Source: Limnovirga soli
Lineage (GTDB): Bacteria > Bacteroidota > Bacteroidia > Chitinophagales > Chitinophagaceae
DNA: 64,000 nt
Direction of reading: 5' to 3'
Assembly (NCBI RefSeq): GCF_013106755.1
Contig: NZ_WHPF01000008.1
Coordinates: 124,001 to 188,000, forward strand
Position numbers and translations under genes: made by a program. Under the pieces are notes generated by a model. It was not told the origin of the DNA and searched no databases. It saw only the letters and a program-made list of their open reading frames with translations. This document shows, piece by piece, positions 16,401-25,240 of the stretch; position 1 is the stretch's first letter; every line of letters starts with the position of its first letter.

Positions 16401-19400
16401 GCAACATGGTAAAAATAGCATCCTGATTGGCTGCAACACCCGATACAGAAGGAACTGGTACCAGGAATTGCATATTGTCCCTTGGCAGGGTATTAGCTTC
16501 TGCCGGGCAACTGGATTGGCCTGCAACGGTTTCAAATACTGGGCTGCCATACACAGGATCTTTTTTTACGTTTACACTAAAATTATCGCCTGTATTGCTA
16601 TCATCCAGTATGTAGCCTGTAGTAGTTTCTGTAATGCTTGTATTTGTTACACTTTTACCGGTTTCTGTTTTAAATGCAACCGTTACGCCGCCACTTATAC
16701 CAGATCCGGCAACTTCCAAACCAAGCTCGGCTGCAACAGATGAATTGATTTCTAAATTGAACTCAACCGTACTGGAGTTGGTATTTGTTTGTGTGCTGGT
16801 ATAGGAAATGGGGCCTACACTTCCATCAAAGGAGCGGTTAGCTTCAAAAGCTGCTCTGGTTTTATTAAGCGCATTATTGGCCAGCACCTGCTGCCATATG
16901 CTGATCTGATTATTATAATTGCTGATTTGCTCGGGTGTATTTCCCGTATTGGCAGCAAATGCCTGCAAAGTTGGGATAACATTATTACGAATATATCCCT
17001 CAGAATAAATGTATTGGGTAGCAAAGCCATTATCCGCAATAATGAGCTTTTTATCCTGGGTAACAGCACATCCATCGTATATTACTTCGTTGGCTGTACT
17101 ATACAGTAGGTTTAAAGCTGCGCCAATATATACATCGCCACTTGCACCAACTCCCGTAGCATCTGTAGCTGTTGAAATGCGATTGGTAATTTTAGTACTT
17201 AGTATTGTTTCTGCGTCAGTGGAGTTTTTTGCGGTTACATCTACTGAGCTGTTAATACTGCCCCATACCTTACTTTCAGTTTCTACACCAATACCGGTAA
17301 ATATGTCGCTGCCAATTTTTACCTGCTCCCATGCTTTTACATCTGTTGCCTGTTGTGTGTATATGCGGAAAGCGGTTTCGCTGGTACTGCTTTGTTCCCA
17401 AAAACTACTACTTAAATTACCGGGAGGGTCATGCAATACCATTAAGGGTATTTCGGGTGAAACGGTGGCAAAGCTACCCGGATCTGATTTTACACCCGTT
17501 ACCACTACATTTTTATTAATCTGTGTTGCCTGCCGACCAAATGCATCGGTAAATTGAAGATTAAATATTTTGTAGTAGGGGCTGATAATATTGGGTAAAC
17601 CCGCTTTAAGTGTATCTATCACCACTCCATTGGTTACAGCCAATGTAAAAGAATCATTGATATCATCCACCTGAACATTAGTAAAGAGCTGAATACTGTC
17701 TGGCTTTACCGGGTTGTATAATACCGGGCAGCCTTTAGATTCAGGGCCCTGGTACACATAAAAGCGCAGGGTTCTAGTTTCATTTTGTGGCCATACCGCA
17801 AAATCCAAACTGTTTAATGGGATTGTACAACTAACTGCATTATCCAGCCCCCCTATTACTAATGTGGGAGGGCGTTGATACACCAGGTTAAGCACTTCAT
17901 TGGCTGTGTCAATATTTCGGGTAAGTGAATCTTGGCTCATTCTGTTATTGAAAAAATCCAGCAGGTCGGGTGAACTTACATCACCTCCTGCTACAGGTGT
18001 AAAACCAATTACCTGCACTTTATATTTTCGTGCGGGTAAACGAACAGAATAGAAACCCGTTTGCGGGTCTGTAACAACCTGTTTTTTGAAAACCGAACTC
18101 CTGGGTGCCCCGGTATTGGTAAATAATACATCATCAAACTCTAAAGTTGCCGTGCCAATATTATCGTTACAACCTGCACTAAAATAACCGCTGATAATAC
18201 GGGTAGTAGTATCGGTGAAAACCACGCCGGAAACATTGCTGTTGGCATCTACCAATGTTACGCCAGGTGTAATGCTGTGATTTTTATAAGCAGCACTTAT
18301 ATTGTATATCCCCGCATCTGTTACTGTAAATGCAAAACTGCCATAGCCATAAGGACTGATATAACCAGATTTTGTGGTATACGAAATTGGCTGGGTTATA
18401 TTAATGCAAGTTAGGCTTACACTATCCATAGCAGCCTGTATGGTATCTACTGCTATTCCATTTGCATTAAGGCAACCAATGCATCCTTTTTGATAAATAG
18501 TGCCGGCAATACTGATTACCGTGGTGTCAATAAAATCCTGGTCAATAAAAGAATGAAACTGATCAGTAAAAGTTTTGGCCCTCGATACCGGGTTAAATAA
18601 ATGCGCAGCCTTGGCTGGCGTGATGGTAAAATTGGTAGCTATGGAAATGCCATTTCCCGTTTCATTAATATCTCCATAGTAAATGCGCGGTATAGTATAT
18701 TTTCCCTCAAAGTCGGTTACTGCACTATCTTTCCAGCTTTGGGGGCTGCCCGGTAAACTATTTACTTTTTGGGCATATATGGTGATGCCTTGTACAGGTA
18801 TATTATTTTTGGTAATTACTTTACCCTGTATGCTGCCATTTGGGTTAGGGATAACCGTAATCTTTACTGTATTTGATGTGCTGGTTATATTACAGGCATT
18901 GCTTTGCCTGCGATAATAAGTGGTTGTTTTAAGGCTATCCTTATCAAAGCGGTAAGCGAGTGTATTGGTATTATTAATGGCAGTTGACCAGTTGATATTA
19001 TCAATGCTCTTTTGCCAAGTGTAGATGAGTCCGTTATCAGCAGAAGGTGCCTGCACAATAGCACTGCTATCCTGTATATAATCTGGTGATAATTGTGGCG
19101 GGTAAGGTACTGAGTGTGCATTTTTTATTAACCCTGCCAATGGGGTGCATGTATAGGTTACCACTACTTTGCCGTTTGCGCCGTTGCCGGGGAATCTGCC
19201 GGTATTGGGGTCTAGATATGCACCCCCACCCCCTCCACCTGGGTAGCCCCCGTTTTCTCCAGTTAGTGGGCCGCATCGATCGTTAAATATAACAAATCCA
19301 TTGTTAGTGCCCTGCCCACCTTTACCCGTGCCACTACCTCCATTTTCGTTTGCTGAACTATAGGAACCTGTACAAATATAAAAAGGTATTGAGGCACCTC

Positions 19401-19935
19401 CGTTACCACCTGCCTGATTGGTAAAAGCGGAACCACCACCACCACCATAATTACCAACATTACTAACGTTTGTAGCGTATCCTCCATTACCACCAGCATA
19501 AGACTGGGCTACATAAGTGCCCGTGCTGGCTGCGCCACCTGCTCCTGTGCCACTTGTGTACCCTGCGTAAGTAAACCCACCGGCACTACCGCCATTGGCT
19601 GTTACATAAGTGCCAAAACTGCTGTTGCCGCCCTTATTACAAGTGGTGCATCCCACTGGGAAGCCTTGCCCAAGTCCGCCATTGCCTACCGTTACAGGTA
19701 TTACCTGGCCCCCTTTTACTGGTATGCTGGTGCTTTGTACAAATGCACCACCACCGCCAGCAGGTGAGCTGCCAGCGCCACCTGCACCCCATAGTTGTAC
19801 AGTTACAGAGGTTACACCCGGAGGTACAGTAAAACTACCACTGCTGGTAAATGTAACTGTTGTTTGTGCCAGTAAAGCTCCGCAACACAATAGCAGGTAT
19901 TGCAGCAGCGCTGTGCGTAGTAAAAGTGTTTTCAT
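13432..19935 (-). CDS. Giant multidomain secreted protein with type IX secretion sorting domain
   Basis: The 2167-residue product has a signal peptide ending ALLAQ. A glycine-rich lectin-like region (about 25-265, many GGGGG runs) is followed by carboxypeptidase-regulatory-like beta domains (about 370-730) and a large region of unknown fold. A Calx-beta-like domain (SVYENAPGTMDVFF, then SSFEGDETISI) comes next, then three Ig/PKD-like repeats each with Y-x-W-S-N/T-G-A-T-T (about 1765-1981). A fibronectin III domain (about 1982-2086) and a T9SS type A tail (2087-2167: VIYPNPVKNTAILN, then GVYLVTVNNG, KMVKE) close the chain. It should be exported by the T9SS and held at the cell surface, probably for adhesion or polymer binding. 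It is monocistronic. Confidence 0.9.
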   Translation of the reverse strand: MKTLLLRTALLQYLLLCCGALLAQTTVTFTSSGSFTVPPGVTSVTVQLWGAGGAGSSPAGGGGAFVQSTSIPVKGGQVIPVTVGNGGLGQGFPVGCTTCNKGGNSSFGTYVTANGGSAGGFTYAGYTSGTGAGGAASTGTYVAQSYAGGNGGYATNVSNVGNYGGGGGSAFTNQAGGNGGASIPFYICTGSYSSANENGGSGTGKGGQGTNNGFVIFNDRCGPLTGENGGYPGGGGGGAYLDPNTGRFPGNGANGKVVVTYTCTPLAGLIKNAHSVPYPPQLSPDYIQDSSAIVQAPSADNGLIYTWQKSIDNINWSTAINNTNTLAYRFDKDSLKTTTYYRRQSNACNITSTSNTVKITVIPNPNGSIQGKVITKNNIPVQGITIYAQKVNSLPGSPQSWKDSAVTDFEGKYTIPRIYYGDINETGNGISIATNFTITPAKAAHLFNPVSRAKTFTDQFHSFIDQDFIDTTVISIAGTIYQKGCIGCLNANGIAVDTIQAAMDSVSLTCINITQPISYTTKSGYISPYGYGSFAFTVTDAGIYNISAAYKNHSITPGVTLVDANSNVSGVVFTDTTTRIISGYFSAGCNDNIGTATLEFDDVLFTNTGAPRSSVFKKQVVTDPQTGFYSVRLPARKYKVQVIGFTPVAGGDVSSPDLLDFFNNRMSQDSLTRNIDTANEVLNLVYQRPPTLVIGGLDNAVSCTIPLNSLDFAVWPQNETRTLRFYVYQGPESKGCPVLYNPVKPDSIQLFTNVQVDDINDSFTLAVTNGVVIDTLKAGLPNIISPYYKIFNLQFTDAFGRQATQINKNVVVTGVKSDPGSFATVSPEIPLMVLHDPPGNLSSSFWEQSSTSETAFRIYTQQATDVKAWEQVKIGSDIFTGIGVETESKVWGSINSSVDVTAKNSTDAETILSTKITNRISTATDATGVGASGDVYIGAALNLLYSTANEVIYDGCAVTQDKKLIIADNGFATQYIYSEGYIRNNVIPTLQAFAANTGNTPEQISNYNNQISIWQQVLANNALNKTRAAFEANRSFDGSVGPISYTSTQTNTNSSTVEFNLEINSSVAAELGLEVAGSGISGGVTVAFKTETGKSVTNTSITETTTGYILDDSNTGDNFSVNVKKDPVYGSPVFETVAGQSSCPAEANTLPRDNMQFLVPVPSVSGVAANQDAIFTMLLGNNNTTETRDYYLSFNQSSNPNGAVVSIGGTVVSQPIKYTVASGSQVTVTVTVRKNSSVNVYSYEGLSFTLSSTCSDISKTQLISAYFISPCSDIVLTSPQNNWIAKASDNNIVPVQFNGYTVANLQSVTLEYAKEGVSSWTNGPSLSQSQLGTGTNGSIINWNVSALADGLYNIRMRLNCASGVVYSQRATGIIDRTAPALLGKPAPTDDSYSTGDAISFSYTENIDNSNLNSGIASMQRMSNNSNIPVQISGYGNKLVIIPLQNIATFTGESFRVIVKNISDIYGNVKASTDTTFFVAGSFTAGTGANALNISATTSSVYENAPGTMDVFFTLGQAAANDISVNYNIAGTAAYTTDYGVTYSAGQNSSSGFDGIQGTIIIPKGSAQSILKIDPIADSSFEGDETISIALVTGGDYSIGANNFITDTIKNDDIPAPVIIASGPTSFCEGDSVQLSVQAIDTTTQFANTVLGYSSQYSTNGWSAQKALGQPNVYPNYGDIAEAWATENPDNSREYLELGYADAKLINFIDIYETNAPGSIDTVYIKNPNTGLFEIVYTATASPQPPVARKLRISFSTPAFPVAAIRIALNSAAVPEWNEIDAVGIGYASAYTGYQWSNGATTQSIRVKTSGNYKVTATNAAGFTGTSAPTVVTVNAKPNLTVTANGPTTFCSGNNLTLTASGGSSYLWSTGATTPSIMVTTSGNYSVTATNAGGCSAVSAAIVVTVNAKPTPLITYTGSITNLCPGKTVTLDAGIGYTSYIWSNGATTRTIVVTAAGNYAVTVSNAFGCSATSPTVAVTYLGCAPPANLTVSNITGTSAKLSWDKVTCAVGYQLQYRKKGTTAWNIIQQVGNTKTLNGLAVATTYQWRVQTGCVTTNPVIASTIVSGPEFTTAAAVTAIANTNQLNYAVPLAAVIYPNPVKNTAILNITGNTSNMAITITNLLGKTIWQQTGVNTQRLAIPVNILTNGVYLVTVNNGKERIVLKMVKE

Positions 19936-20183
19936 AAAATCAATTTTTATTGCGTTAATAGTTATGGCTTGAAGTATTTAAACAAAGCGCTTCTTCCGCA
20001 TAACTGTATGTATAATCTCATGAAAATAGCTGATAGCAAAAAGGCTTTAAATGCTTTGTGGTGAACTGCAGCTTAATTGTATGTAAACAAGGGTGGTTTG
20101 TATGCGAAGAATTATTGTGAGATAAAAACAGGCAAAATAACTTACTGTTTACTGGTTGGTAAAAGCAGCACAATGTTATATCA

Positions 20184-20307
20184 GTACAAGTGTGCGACGC
20201 AACGAAAGCCTCATCTTTATTCTATTGCCGGGTACCAAACGGCTGTTGTTTTTATTAACCAAACAGTAGTGCTGCTATTTAGCAGCGCTTGCGTCGCACT
20301 TTTGTAC
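20184..20307. repeat. R20 inverted pair (forward then reverse) in a 525-bp gap
   Basis: Forward copy GTACAAGTGTGCGACGCAAC at 20184-20203 with tail GCCGGGT (near 20227), then reverse copy CTTGCGTCGCACTTTTGTAC at 20288-20307. The pair occupies the gap between the T9SS protein and the ArsR gene. A long open frame across this gap is made largely of repeat sequence and is not considered a gene. Confidence 0.8.
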
Positions 20308-20402
20308 TGCTGGATTATTTATTGGGCTTTTATCGGTGTGAGGATTAATCTAAAGGCTTTTGTAGTGCCAACGAACCCATGTTGTAAAAATAAATTTCAT
20401 GA

Positions 20403-20440
20403 AACCAAATGGTTGCGTATATATTTGCAACCGAACGGTT
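20403..20440. promoter_or_regulatory. Twin palindromic operators before the ArsR gene
   Basis: AACCAAATGGTT (20403-20414) and AACCGAACGGTT (20429-20440) share the form AACC-N4-GGTT, with centres 26 bp apart. They end 21 bp before the regulator start codon. Self-repression by the ArsR protein is the likely use. Confidence 0.65.
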
Positions 20441-20461
20441 TCGTAAAGTAAATTAAACAAA

Positions 20462-20782
20462 ATGAGACGAGATGTTTTTCAGGCAATTGCCGACCCAACC
20501 AGGCGGGCCATTATTACCTTAATTGCATTGCAGGCAATGACACCAAACGCCATTGCAGATAACTTTAATACTACCCGCCAATCTGTGTCGAAACACCTGC
20601 GGATACTTACAGAATGCGCCATTGTAAAACAGGAACAACAGGGCCGGGAAATTTATTACTCACTTGAAATTGAAAAAATGAAAGAGATTGATATCTGGTT
20701 AAACCAATGTAGAAAAATTTGGGAAACCCGCTTTAATCAACTGGATGAAGTATTATCAACCATTAAAAAAAATAAAAAATGA
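20462..20782 (+). CDS. ArsR-family winged-helix repressor
   Basis: A 106-residue protein typical of the ArsR group that is paired with SRPBCC proteins. It starts [22 protein letters not shown]. The recognition helix is in [21 protein letters not shown], and the wing is [15 protein letters not shown]. No metal-binding cysteine pair is present, so it probably does not sense arsenic or another thiophilic metal. It overlaps the next gene by 4 bp (ATGA), so both are translated together. Two AACC-N4-GGTT palindromes lie just upstream and are its probable operators. Confidence 0.93.
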   Translation: MRRDVFQAIADPTRRAIITLIALQAMTPNAIADNFNTTRQSVSKHLRILTECAIVKQEQQGREIYYSLEIEKMKEIDIWLNQCRKIWETRFNQLDEVLSTIKKNKK

Positions 20783-21282
20783 ACAACAGTTTGCTATTTG
20801 ATTTTACCGTTGACAAAGCAACAAAAACGGTATTTGTAAACAGAGAATTTGCTGCCAATCTTTCACTGGTATGGGATGCATTTACCAAACAGGAAATTCT
20901 TGACCAATGGTGGGCGCCCAAGCCCTGGGAGTCTAAAACAAAATTTATGCATTTTGCAGTTGGTGGCCGAAGATTTTATGCCATGGTAAGTCCGGAAGGG
21001 CAGGAGCATTGGTCGTTACAGCAATATACTTCCATTAGCCCCATAACAAATTTTAAAATGCTGAATGCTTTTGCAGACAAAGATGAAAACCCTCAATTAC
21101 CGGGTTCTGAATGGGATTTAAATTTTAGCGAACAAAACGGAATAACAAAAGTTAGTGTTACTATTTATAATGAATCACTTGACCGTATGGAGCAGATGAT
21201 TGCAATGGGCTTCCAGGGCGGATTTACCATGATTTTGAATTATCTGGAAAAACTGTTGCCAACATTATCTCAACAACCGTAG
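20779..21282 (+). CDS. SRPBCC (AHSA1-type) domain protein
   Basis: The 167 residues form one START/Bet v1-like fold. Marks are [36 protein letters not shown] near the start and [17 protein letters not shown] at the end, both standard for the AHSA1 subfamily. These proteins hold a hydrophobic ligand in an internal cavity, and the ligand is unknown here. It is coupled to the ArsR gene by a 4-bp overlap, an arrangement seen in many bacteria and often tied to stress response. It is cytoplasmic, with no signal or membrane segment. Confidence 0.93.
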   Translation: MNNSLLFDFTVDKATKTVFVNREFAANLSLVWDAFTKQEILDQWWAPKPWESKTKFMHFAVGGRRFYAMVSPEGQEHWSLQQYTSISPITNFKMLNAFADKDENPQLPGSEWDLNFSEQNGITKVSVTIYNESLDRMEQMIAMGFQGGFTMILNYLEKLLPTLSQQP

Positions 21283-21349
21283 AGGGGAATTTCTTTGGTA
21301 GCATTGCCATTAGCATTTGCTGCTATAAATGCTGCATATGGTGCTAAAC

Positions 21350-21474
21350 GTACAAGATTGCGACGCAAGTAAAGATTGATACTTATTCAATTGCCTGCTA
21401 CAAAATACTTGTTGTAGTATGTTTACCAGGCAGTATTACTACTATTAGGCAACGCTTGATTTGCACTCATGTGC
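21350..21474. repeat. R20 inverted pair, second arm degenerate
   Basis: Forward copy GTACAAGATTGCGACGCAAG at 21350-21369 followed by TAAAG, then a poor reverse match CTTGATTTGCACTCATGTGC at 21455-21474. It lies between the convergent SRPBCC and LytTR genes. Confidence 0.6.
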
Positions 21475-21534
21475 TGCAGGTTAAAGTGGCGGCAATTTTG
21501 GAGGAGTTTATTAAACAGTTTGCATACCGTTTGG

Positions 21535-22314
21535 CTATCTTAATTTAAAATGCTTAAAAAAGTTTTCTTTATAATTGGCCCCAATAGGTATTTCCAGTTT
21601 TTCGGTTTTAATACTTACATCGTCGAACGATAGTATATGATTGATGTTTACTGCATAAGACCGGTGTACACGCAACATGGCAGGAAATTGCAGGTCTTCA
21701 ATAAAGTTCTTTAATGTAAGCCGCAGCATAAATTTTTGGCTGTTGGTTATCAGGTTTACATAGTTGTTGTCAGACTCTGCATAGATAATATCATCCAACC
21801 TTGCTTTTACAAACCTTGACATATGTTTGATGAATATGAACTCATCCATTTTAAGAAAGGTGGCCGTTTCGGTAGGTTTATTATCGGCAATAGTTTTGGT
21901 ATATTCTATGCTGCCTGTTGGTTTGTTCATAATAGCGGTGGCAAAATTATGCAGGGCCAGTTCTATGGCAATACGCACATTGGCAATATCGTATGGTTTT
22001 GTAAGAAAGGCTGCAGGGCGGGTATGTTTAACCCTTTGTATGGTAGCCGCATCTGAAAATGCGGTAAGATAAATTAGCGGTACTTCTCTCAGTTTCATTA
22101 TTTCGGCAGCGCATTCAATACCATCTTTTTCCCCATAAATGTTAATATCCATCAGCAATACATCCACATGCTGTTGCTGAAACAACAGCAAAGCATCAGT
22201 AAAATTATCAACTATGCCTACTACCTGATAGCCATCCTGTTGTAATGCCAGTTTTAAATCAAGGGCTACCACCCGTTCATCTTCAACAATCATTACCTGT
22301 ATTTTGTATGCCAT
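21535..22314 (-). CDS. LytTR-family response regulator
   Basis: The 259-residue product has a receiver domain with acidic pocket E11/D12, phospho-acceptor D56 (in DVLLMDINIY), T84 and K107 (FLTKPYD). A LytTR DNA-binding domain follows from about 155 to the end (KARLDDIIYAESDNNYVNLIT, then MLRVHRSYAVNINHI). Phosphorylation by the partner kinase would change gene expression. It starts 3 bp after the kinase stop, so both come from one transcript. Targets are not evident from the window. Confidence 0.95.
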   Translation of the reverse strand: MAYKIQVMIVEDERVVALDLKLALQQDGYQVVGIVDNFTDALLLFQQQHVDVLLMDINIYGEKDGIECAAEIMKLREVPLIYLTAFSDAATIQRVKHTRPAAFLTKPYDIANVRIAIELALHNFATAIMNKPTGSIEYTKTIADNKPTETATFLKMDEFIFIKHMSRFVKARLDDIIYAESDNNYVNLITNSQKFMLRLTLKNFIEDLQFPAMLRVHRSYAVNINHILSFDDVSIKTEKLEIPIGANYKENFFKHFKLR

Positions 22315-22317
22315 AGT

Positions 22318-24270
22318 TTATGCTGCATTTTCTTTTATATATGGGAAAATAAACCGGTAATGCATGCCCTTATTTACACTAATAGTGCATGTGCCATGCA
22401 GTTGTTGTGTAAATGCTTCAATAAGGCTTTTACCAAAGCCTTCGCTTTGGTAATTATTGTTAACTATCGGTACGCCGGGGCCATTGTCAGTTATATCTAC
22501 CACAATATCGGCATTATCCTGGCGCAGGCTTACCTGCAAAAATGGCCTTTGAACATTTTGATAAGCATATTTAAAAGCATTGGTAATTATTTCGTTGGCC
22601 ATAAGCCCTAATGGTAATACCGTATCTACATCCAGCATTTCTTTGGATATGTCAATTCGCAAATCAAAATCATCGGCATTATACCCATAGGCATTCATTA
22701 GCGTTTCTACAAGATCAGTAATATATAATTTAAAGTTTACCTGTGTAAATTCTTCGCCCTGGTAAAGTCGCTGGTGTATTAACGACATAGCCTGCACACG
22801 CAGCCTGCTTTCTTTAAGTGCTGTTTGAGATGGTGCATCCTGCTGCCGGTAGCTTTGGAGATTTAAAAGACTGGATACAATTTGCAAATTATTTTTTACA
22901 CGGTGATGTAGTTCTTTCATCATCCATTTAAGCCTGTTGGCCTGCCCGGCAATAAGTGTTTTTTGTTTTTGAAGGCGCCGGTAAAAAATGCCAAGTGTTA
23001 AAACAATAGCAGAAAGCACTATACCCAGTATAACAAAAAGTATGGTAATAGTGCGCTGCCGCTCATTCTCCTGCGTTTCTAATTGAAGTGTACGCGACAA
23101 TGTATTTTTTTCATTGTCGTTTTTATCTTGTAAGTATAAAGCAAGCTGGTTATTGGCCCTTTCCTTATCGTTTTCAAAAAATGAATCTTTTAATACGGTT
23201 TCCTTTTTTAAATATTGATAGGCTTTTGTAAAATTGCCTTTATTGCTGTAATAGTTAGCTATGGTATCGTATATGTTGTTTAGTTTATCCCTGTACCCGT
23301 ATTTTTCAGCATATTGTGCCAGGTTTTCCAAATTGGCAATGGCTTTTGCATTATTATTCTTTTTTAAATTAATCATCGCTTCAATTAATAAGCCATCAAA
23401 CATGCCTGCCGAATCCTCAAATTTCCTGTAAATGTTTAGGGCAGAATCCTTACACTCCGTAGCTTTATCCAAATTATTTAGTGCCAGGTAGCAATTTGCC
23501 AAACCGGTATATACTTCTGACCTGTAAAATACAACGCCTCGTTTTTTATCAATTACCAGGGCTTTGTTATAATAAATTAATGCACTATCTGTTTGTCCTG
23601 TTGCTAAAAAGGAGGCAGCCATATTTTTAAGATTGGGTACCATTTTGCCTTCTTTACCTCTTATTTGATTTAGGTCCAGTGCCTTTTTATAATACCCCAT
23701 TGCTTTATCGTACTGATTTAATTTAGAGAAGCGTAGTCCGATATTATTAAATAATGTAGCAATTGCTCCGCTATCATTTGTTGCTTCGGCAATACGTAAG
23801 CCCTTGAGATGATATTCCAATGAGAATTCTATATATCCCTGCTTGGCATAATAAATTCCCAGGTTATTACACGCATCAATTTCATCATAAGCTAATTTAT
23901 ATTGCTGTGCAAGTGCCAATGCTTTTAAATAAAAATCAACAGCTTTATCGAATTGCTGATTAAATTGATAACAGGTGGCAAGTTTTATGTTAGCTTGTAC
24001 AATTCCTTTGTGGTAGTTTGCCGCCTCACATTTCTTTAAGTTAGACTTTGCATAAAAAATGGCAGTATCGGGGAATTCTTCACTTAAAGCATTCAGGATA
24101 TCATTTAAACTCTTAAGCAGCAAAGTGTCTTTTGGTTTGCTGTTTGTTGCCTGCCATATACTATCAGTTTCCTGTATTAGGGCCTGGCTTTTAGCACTTA
24201 TACATAGTAGTGTTAACAAAAATGTACATAGATATTTATTTATCTGGTATTTGTTTGTTGTTCGTTTCAT
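22318..24270 (-). CDS. TPR-containing sensor histidine kinase (HisKA_2 type)
   Basis: The 650-residue product has a signal or first membrane helix (LCTFLLTLLCISAKSQA). About eight TPR repeats follow in the periplasmic part (about 50-370; for example YDKAMGYYKKALDLN). A coiled segment and a membrane helix (408-430) lead to a cytoplasmic kinase. The phospho-acceptor region is MKELHHRVKNNLQIVSSLLNLQ (H455 or H456), the HisKA_2 form. The ATPase N and G boxes are visible as LMANEIITNAFKYA and VDITDNGPGVP. A periplasmic TPR sensor coupled to a LytTR regulator is a common Bacteroidota design. Signal unknown. Confidence 0.95.
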   Translation of the reverse strand: MKRTTNKYQINKYLCTFLLTLLCISAKSQALIQETDSIWQATNSKPKDTLLLKSLNDILNALSEEFPDTAIFYAKSNLKKCEAANYHKGIVQANIKLATCYQFNQQFDKAVDFYLKALALAQQYKLAYDEIDACNNLGIYYAKQGYIEFSLEYHLKGLRIAEATNDSGAIATLFNNIGLRFSKLNQYDKAMGYYKKALDLNQIRGKEGKMVPNLKNMAASFLATGQTDSALIYYNKALVIDKKRGVVFYRSEVYTGLANCYLALNNLDKATECKDSALNIYRKFEDSAGMFDGLLIEAMINLKKNNNAKAIANLENLAQYAEKYGYRDKLNNIYDTIANYYSNKGNFTKAYQYLKKETVLKDSFFENDKERANNQLALYLQDKNDNEKNTLSRTLQLETQENERQRTITILFVILGIVLSAIVLTLGIFYRRLQKQKTLIAGQANRLKWMMKELHHRVKNNLQIVSSLLNLQSYRQQDAPSQTALKESRLRVQAMSLIHQRLYQGEEFTQVNFKLYITDLVETLMNAYGYNADDFDLRIDISKEMLDVDTVLPLGLMANEIITNAFKYAYQNVQRPFLQVSLRQDNADIVVDITDNGPGVPIVNNNYQSEGFGKSLIEAFTQQLHGTCTISVNKGMHYRFIFPYIKENAA

Positions 24271-24566
24271 ATTGTGGATTAAGATATGGGTGTAACAATA
24301 GTGGCCCCATAATGTTGTAAGTCAAAAATACAAAGCTTTAGGTTGCTCATGTTGAATAACAGTTTTAAAATTGGTAGCGGGGATAATGGTAATATAATTA
24401 CAGGGCAATTATTATTTGCAGTTTTAAATAGTTCAGTTAGCCAATTTAAAATCTGCGATAAATACTACCCCTGCCTTTTTACAATATCGGGCAGCGAATA
24501 GCATGTACACCAAATTTTGCAATAGAATTTTTTTGGGCCTGGCAATATATTGTTAAGGCATCTTTC

Positions 24567-24586
24567 CTTGCGTCGCACACTTGTAC
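24567..24586 (-). repeat. R20 dispersed repeat in the 436-bp gap before the tRNA genes
   Basis: CTTGCGTCGCACACTTGTAC, an exact reverse copy. Apart from this and the tRNA terminator, the 24271-24706 gap shows no gene. Confidence 0.85.
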
Positions 24587-24671
24587 TACAGAATATAAGG
24601 CAGCTTTTAACAGCCAATTTAGCAAACTGCAAAATCGGGTATATAATCCGATAAGAATTTGGCGTAAATTA

Positions 24672-24707
24672 AAAAAGGCTTACTGATTAAGATCAATAAG
24701 CCTTTTT
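24672..24707 (-). terminator. Rho-independent terminator of the tRNA-Pro transcript
   Basis: AAAAAGGCTTA (24672-24682) and TAAGCCTTTTT (24697-24707) are exact reverse complements. Read on the minus strand the stem follows the tRNA 3' end directly and ends in a T-run. Confidence 0.88.
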
Positions 24708-24783
24708 GGTCGGGAAGACAGGATTCGAACCTGCGACCCCCTGGTCCCAAACCAGGTGCGCTACCGGCCTGCGCTACTTCCCG
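24707..24783 (-). tRNA. tRNA-Pro (anticodon TGG), CCA encoded
   Basis: Read on the minus strand, the acceptor stem CGGGAAG pairs with CTTCCCG. The anticodon loop is TTTGGGA with anticodon TGG, and the T-arm is AGGTTCGAATCCT. Discriminator A and an encoded CCA follow. The D-arm GCGC-loop-GCGC is intact. Confidence 0.95.
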
Positions 24784-24824
24784 TTCCTTTGATGCATTTA
24801 ACATGCCGTGTTTGTTAAATGCTG

Positions 24825-24913
24825 CGGTGAGGGCGGGATTCGAACCCGCGGTACAGTTTAACCCGTACGGCAGTTTAGCAAACTACTGATTTCAGCCACT
24901 CATCCACCTCACC
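24825..24913 (-). tRNA. tRNA-Ser (anticodon GCT)
   Basis: On the minus strand the acceptor GGTGAGG pairs with CCTCACC. The anticodon loop TTGCTAA gives GCT (reads AGC/AGT). A long variable arm and T-arm GCGGG-TTCGAAT-CCCGC mark a class II tRNA. The discriminator is G and CCA is not encoded. It is 41 bp upstream of tRNA-Pro and probably co-transcribed. Confidence 0.95.
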
Positions 24914-25089
24914 TCCTGCCCCCTGTTCTTTAGGGGTTGCAAAAATAGGGAGTGCATTTTGAATATCCTAAAAAATTGACCCCGATTGGCAAAAAAATAT
25001 TGTATTTAAGTATGGTTATTGGCTGTAATGCTTAACTCTATTGCGTTATAGGGGTTTGATTGTTTTTGTTAACAGTATTTATACCTATT

Positions 25090-25119
25090 AAAAAACCTGC
25101 CGGTAATGGCAGGTTTTTT
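25090..25119. terminator. Bidirectional terminator downstream of dnaA
   Basis: AAAAAACCTGCC (25090-25101) and GGCAGGTTTTTT (25108-25119) form a perfect stem with T-runs on both sides. It ends dnaA transcripts reading on the minus strand. Confidence 0.87.
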
Positions 25120-25164
25120 AATATTTTCTATCTGTATTTGTATTTATGCTGTTTTTAAGGATGC

Positions 25165-25227
25165 CATATAACCCGAACCCTGCAGTGTGCGACGCAAGTA
25201 AAGCCCAATTTATAATTAGAGCCGGGC
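25165..25227 (+). repeat. R20 repeat with CATAxAACCCGAACCCTG head variant
   Basis: The 5' half of the core is replaced by ACCCGAACCCTGCA. The 3' half AGTGTGCGACGCAAG is followed by TAAAGC and the tail GCCGGGC (25221-25227). The same head occurs at 39230, 43911 and about 56605. The 24914-25240 gap holds only this and the terminator. Confidence 0.7.
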
Positions 25228-25240
25228 TAATACCATTTTT

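Noticed and set aside
20077-20451. A 124-codon open frame between the T9SS protein and the ArsR gene
   Set aside because: It is built largely from an R20 inverted pair and ends inside the ArsR operator region. The composition is not protein-like.
24619-24804. A 61-codon frame across the tRNA genes
   Set aside because: It covers the tRNA-Pro gene on the same strand and is explained by the tRNA sequence.
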